From positions 1 through 5,396 of the forward strand of contig CAJUSH010000073.1 of NCBI GenBank assembly GCA_910589045.1: a DNA stretch of 5,396 bases. The letters run 5' to 3'. Under the pieces are notes generated by a model, which searched no databases, had not been told where the DNA came from, and saw only the letters and a program-made list of their open reading frames with translations. Origin of the DNA: an uncultured Eubacterium sp. GTDB lineage: Bacteria; Bacillota_A; Clostridia; Lachnospirales; Lachnospiraceae. The position numbers and the translations under genes were made by a program. This document shows, in pieces, positions 4,787-5,396 of this stretch (its first letter is position 1; each line of letters begins with the position of its first letter).

Positions 4787-5396
4787 ATGGAAAACAAGAA
4801 GCCTACGAAAGCAAAAAACGAGGCGGCACGGGAAGCGGCGGCAAATGCGGCGGCAACCGAGCAGCTCAACGCTAAGCTGAACGAGCTGCTTGAGCTTGCG
4901 AAGAAAAAGAAAAATATGCTGGAGTATCAGGAGATCAGTGACTATTTTAAGGACATGAGCCTTGGCGCTGAGCAGTTTGAGGAGATCCTGGAGTTTATGG
5001 AGGCGCATAATATTGATGTGCTGCGGATTTCCGACGATGACGACGATATTCTTCTGGACGATGAGGACGAGGTAGAGGTGGAGCAGATCGATCTGTCCGT
5101 GCCGGACGGGATCAGCATCGAGGACCCCGTGCGCATGTATCTGAAGGAAATCGGCAAGGTTCCGCTGCTCTCCGCGGAGGAGGAGATCGATCTGGCAAAG
5201 CGCATGGAGCTGGGCGACATGGATGCGAAAAAGCGTCTCGCGGAGGCCAATCTGCGTCTGGTCGTGAGCATCGCGAAGCGCTACGTGGGGCGTGGTATGC
5301 TCTTTTTGGACCTGATCCAGGAGGGAAATCTGGGACTGATCAAGGCGGTGGAAAAGTTTGATTACCGCAAGGGCTACAAATTTTCCACGTATGCGA
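4787..5396 (+). CDS. rpoD: Primary sigma factor RpoD/SigA, N-terminal 203 residues (truncated by window edge)
   Basis: This is the housekeeping sigma factor that directs RNA polymerase to -10/-35 promoters such as those of the two tRNA genes here. The frame is open from ATG 4787 to the last base, with the 3' part outside the window. Residues 1-25 are an Ala/Lys-rich low-complexity extension. Region 1.1 follows (about 26-81), then a very acidic linker (83-99; D83-D87, D91, D92, E93, D94). Region 1.2 is the near-invariant DPVRMYLKEIGKVPLLSAEEE (113-133). Region 2.1 is RLAEANLRLVVSIAKRY (150-166), region 2.2 is GMLFLDLIQEGNLGLIKAVEKF (170-191), and region 2.3 begins at YRKGYKFSTYA before the cut. 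These segments are practically identical to Bacillus SigA, so the family is certain. A full-length protein of roughly 370 residues would be expected. Confidence 0.97.
   Translation, partial: MENKKPTKAKNEAAREAAANAAATEQLNAKLNELLELAKKKKNMLEYQEISDYFKDMSLGAEQFEEILEFMEAHNIDVLRISDDDDDILLDDEDEVEVEQIDLSVPDGISIEDPVRMYLKEIGKVPLLSAEEEIDLAKRMELGDMDAKKRLAEANLRLVVSIAKRYVGRGMLFLDLIQEGNLGLIKAVEKFDYRKGYKFSTYA

Noticed and set aside
4620..4880. Plus-strand 86-codon frame bridging dnaG and rpoD
   Set aside because: It is out of frame with both genes, and its Arg/Lys-rich tail is the rpoD start read in the wrong frame. The orphan Shine-Dalgarno inside it is not placed to start it.

Overview
The window looks like a chromosomal core segment of a low-to-mid GC Gram-positive anaerobe of the class Clostridia, most likely Lachnospiraceae-like. 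This is inferred from four things: the gene order dgt-dnaG-rpoD, an aldo/keto reductase with a C-terminal ferredoxin-type domain, Bacillota-style consensus promoters and A/T-rich intergenic DNA, and tRNA genes without an encoded CCA. No species can be named from the sequence alone.

Layout. Positions 1-55 hold the 5' part of a tRNA-Leu(CAG) gene on the minus strand, cut by the window edge. Positions 187-270 hold a complete tRNA-Leu on the plus strand whose anticodon reads AAG. The two genes diverge from a shared, almost pure A/T spacer. Each has a near-consensus sigma-70/SigA promoter with an exact 17-nt spacer. A strong intrinsic terminator (306-336) closes the plus-strand tRNA unit, and a long 15-bp inverted repeat (333-375) follows at once. 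A GC-rich hairpin (385-409) and a perfect TATAAT lie just before an iron-sulfur aldo/keto reductase gene (445-1626).

A 243-nt intergenic region (1627-1869) holds candidate terminator hairpins and a weak candidate promoter. The macromolecular-synthesis cluster follows: an HD-domain dNTP triphosphohydrolase (dgt type, 1870-2877), DNA primase (dnaG, 2879-4660) and the primary sigma factor (rpoD, from 4787, running off the right edge). dgt and dnaG are one base apart and probably translationally coupled. dnaG and rpoD are separated by a 126-nt spacer with a weak hairpin.

How the genes fit together: dgt (dNTP pool), dnaG (replication priming) and rpoD (housekeeping transcription) form a conserved type of housekeeping operon. 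The aldo/keto reductase probably belongs to a separate transcript. I see no mobile element, CRISPR array, phage gene, defence gene or frameshift. The coding content is ordinary. The points most worth checking are the A34-type tRNA-Leu(AAG), the mirror-image tRNA promoters, and the palindromic leader ahead of the reductase. I do not see a convincing novel system here.
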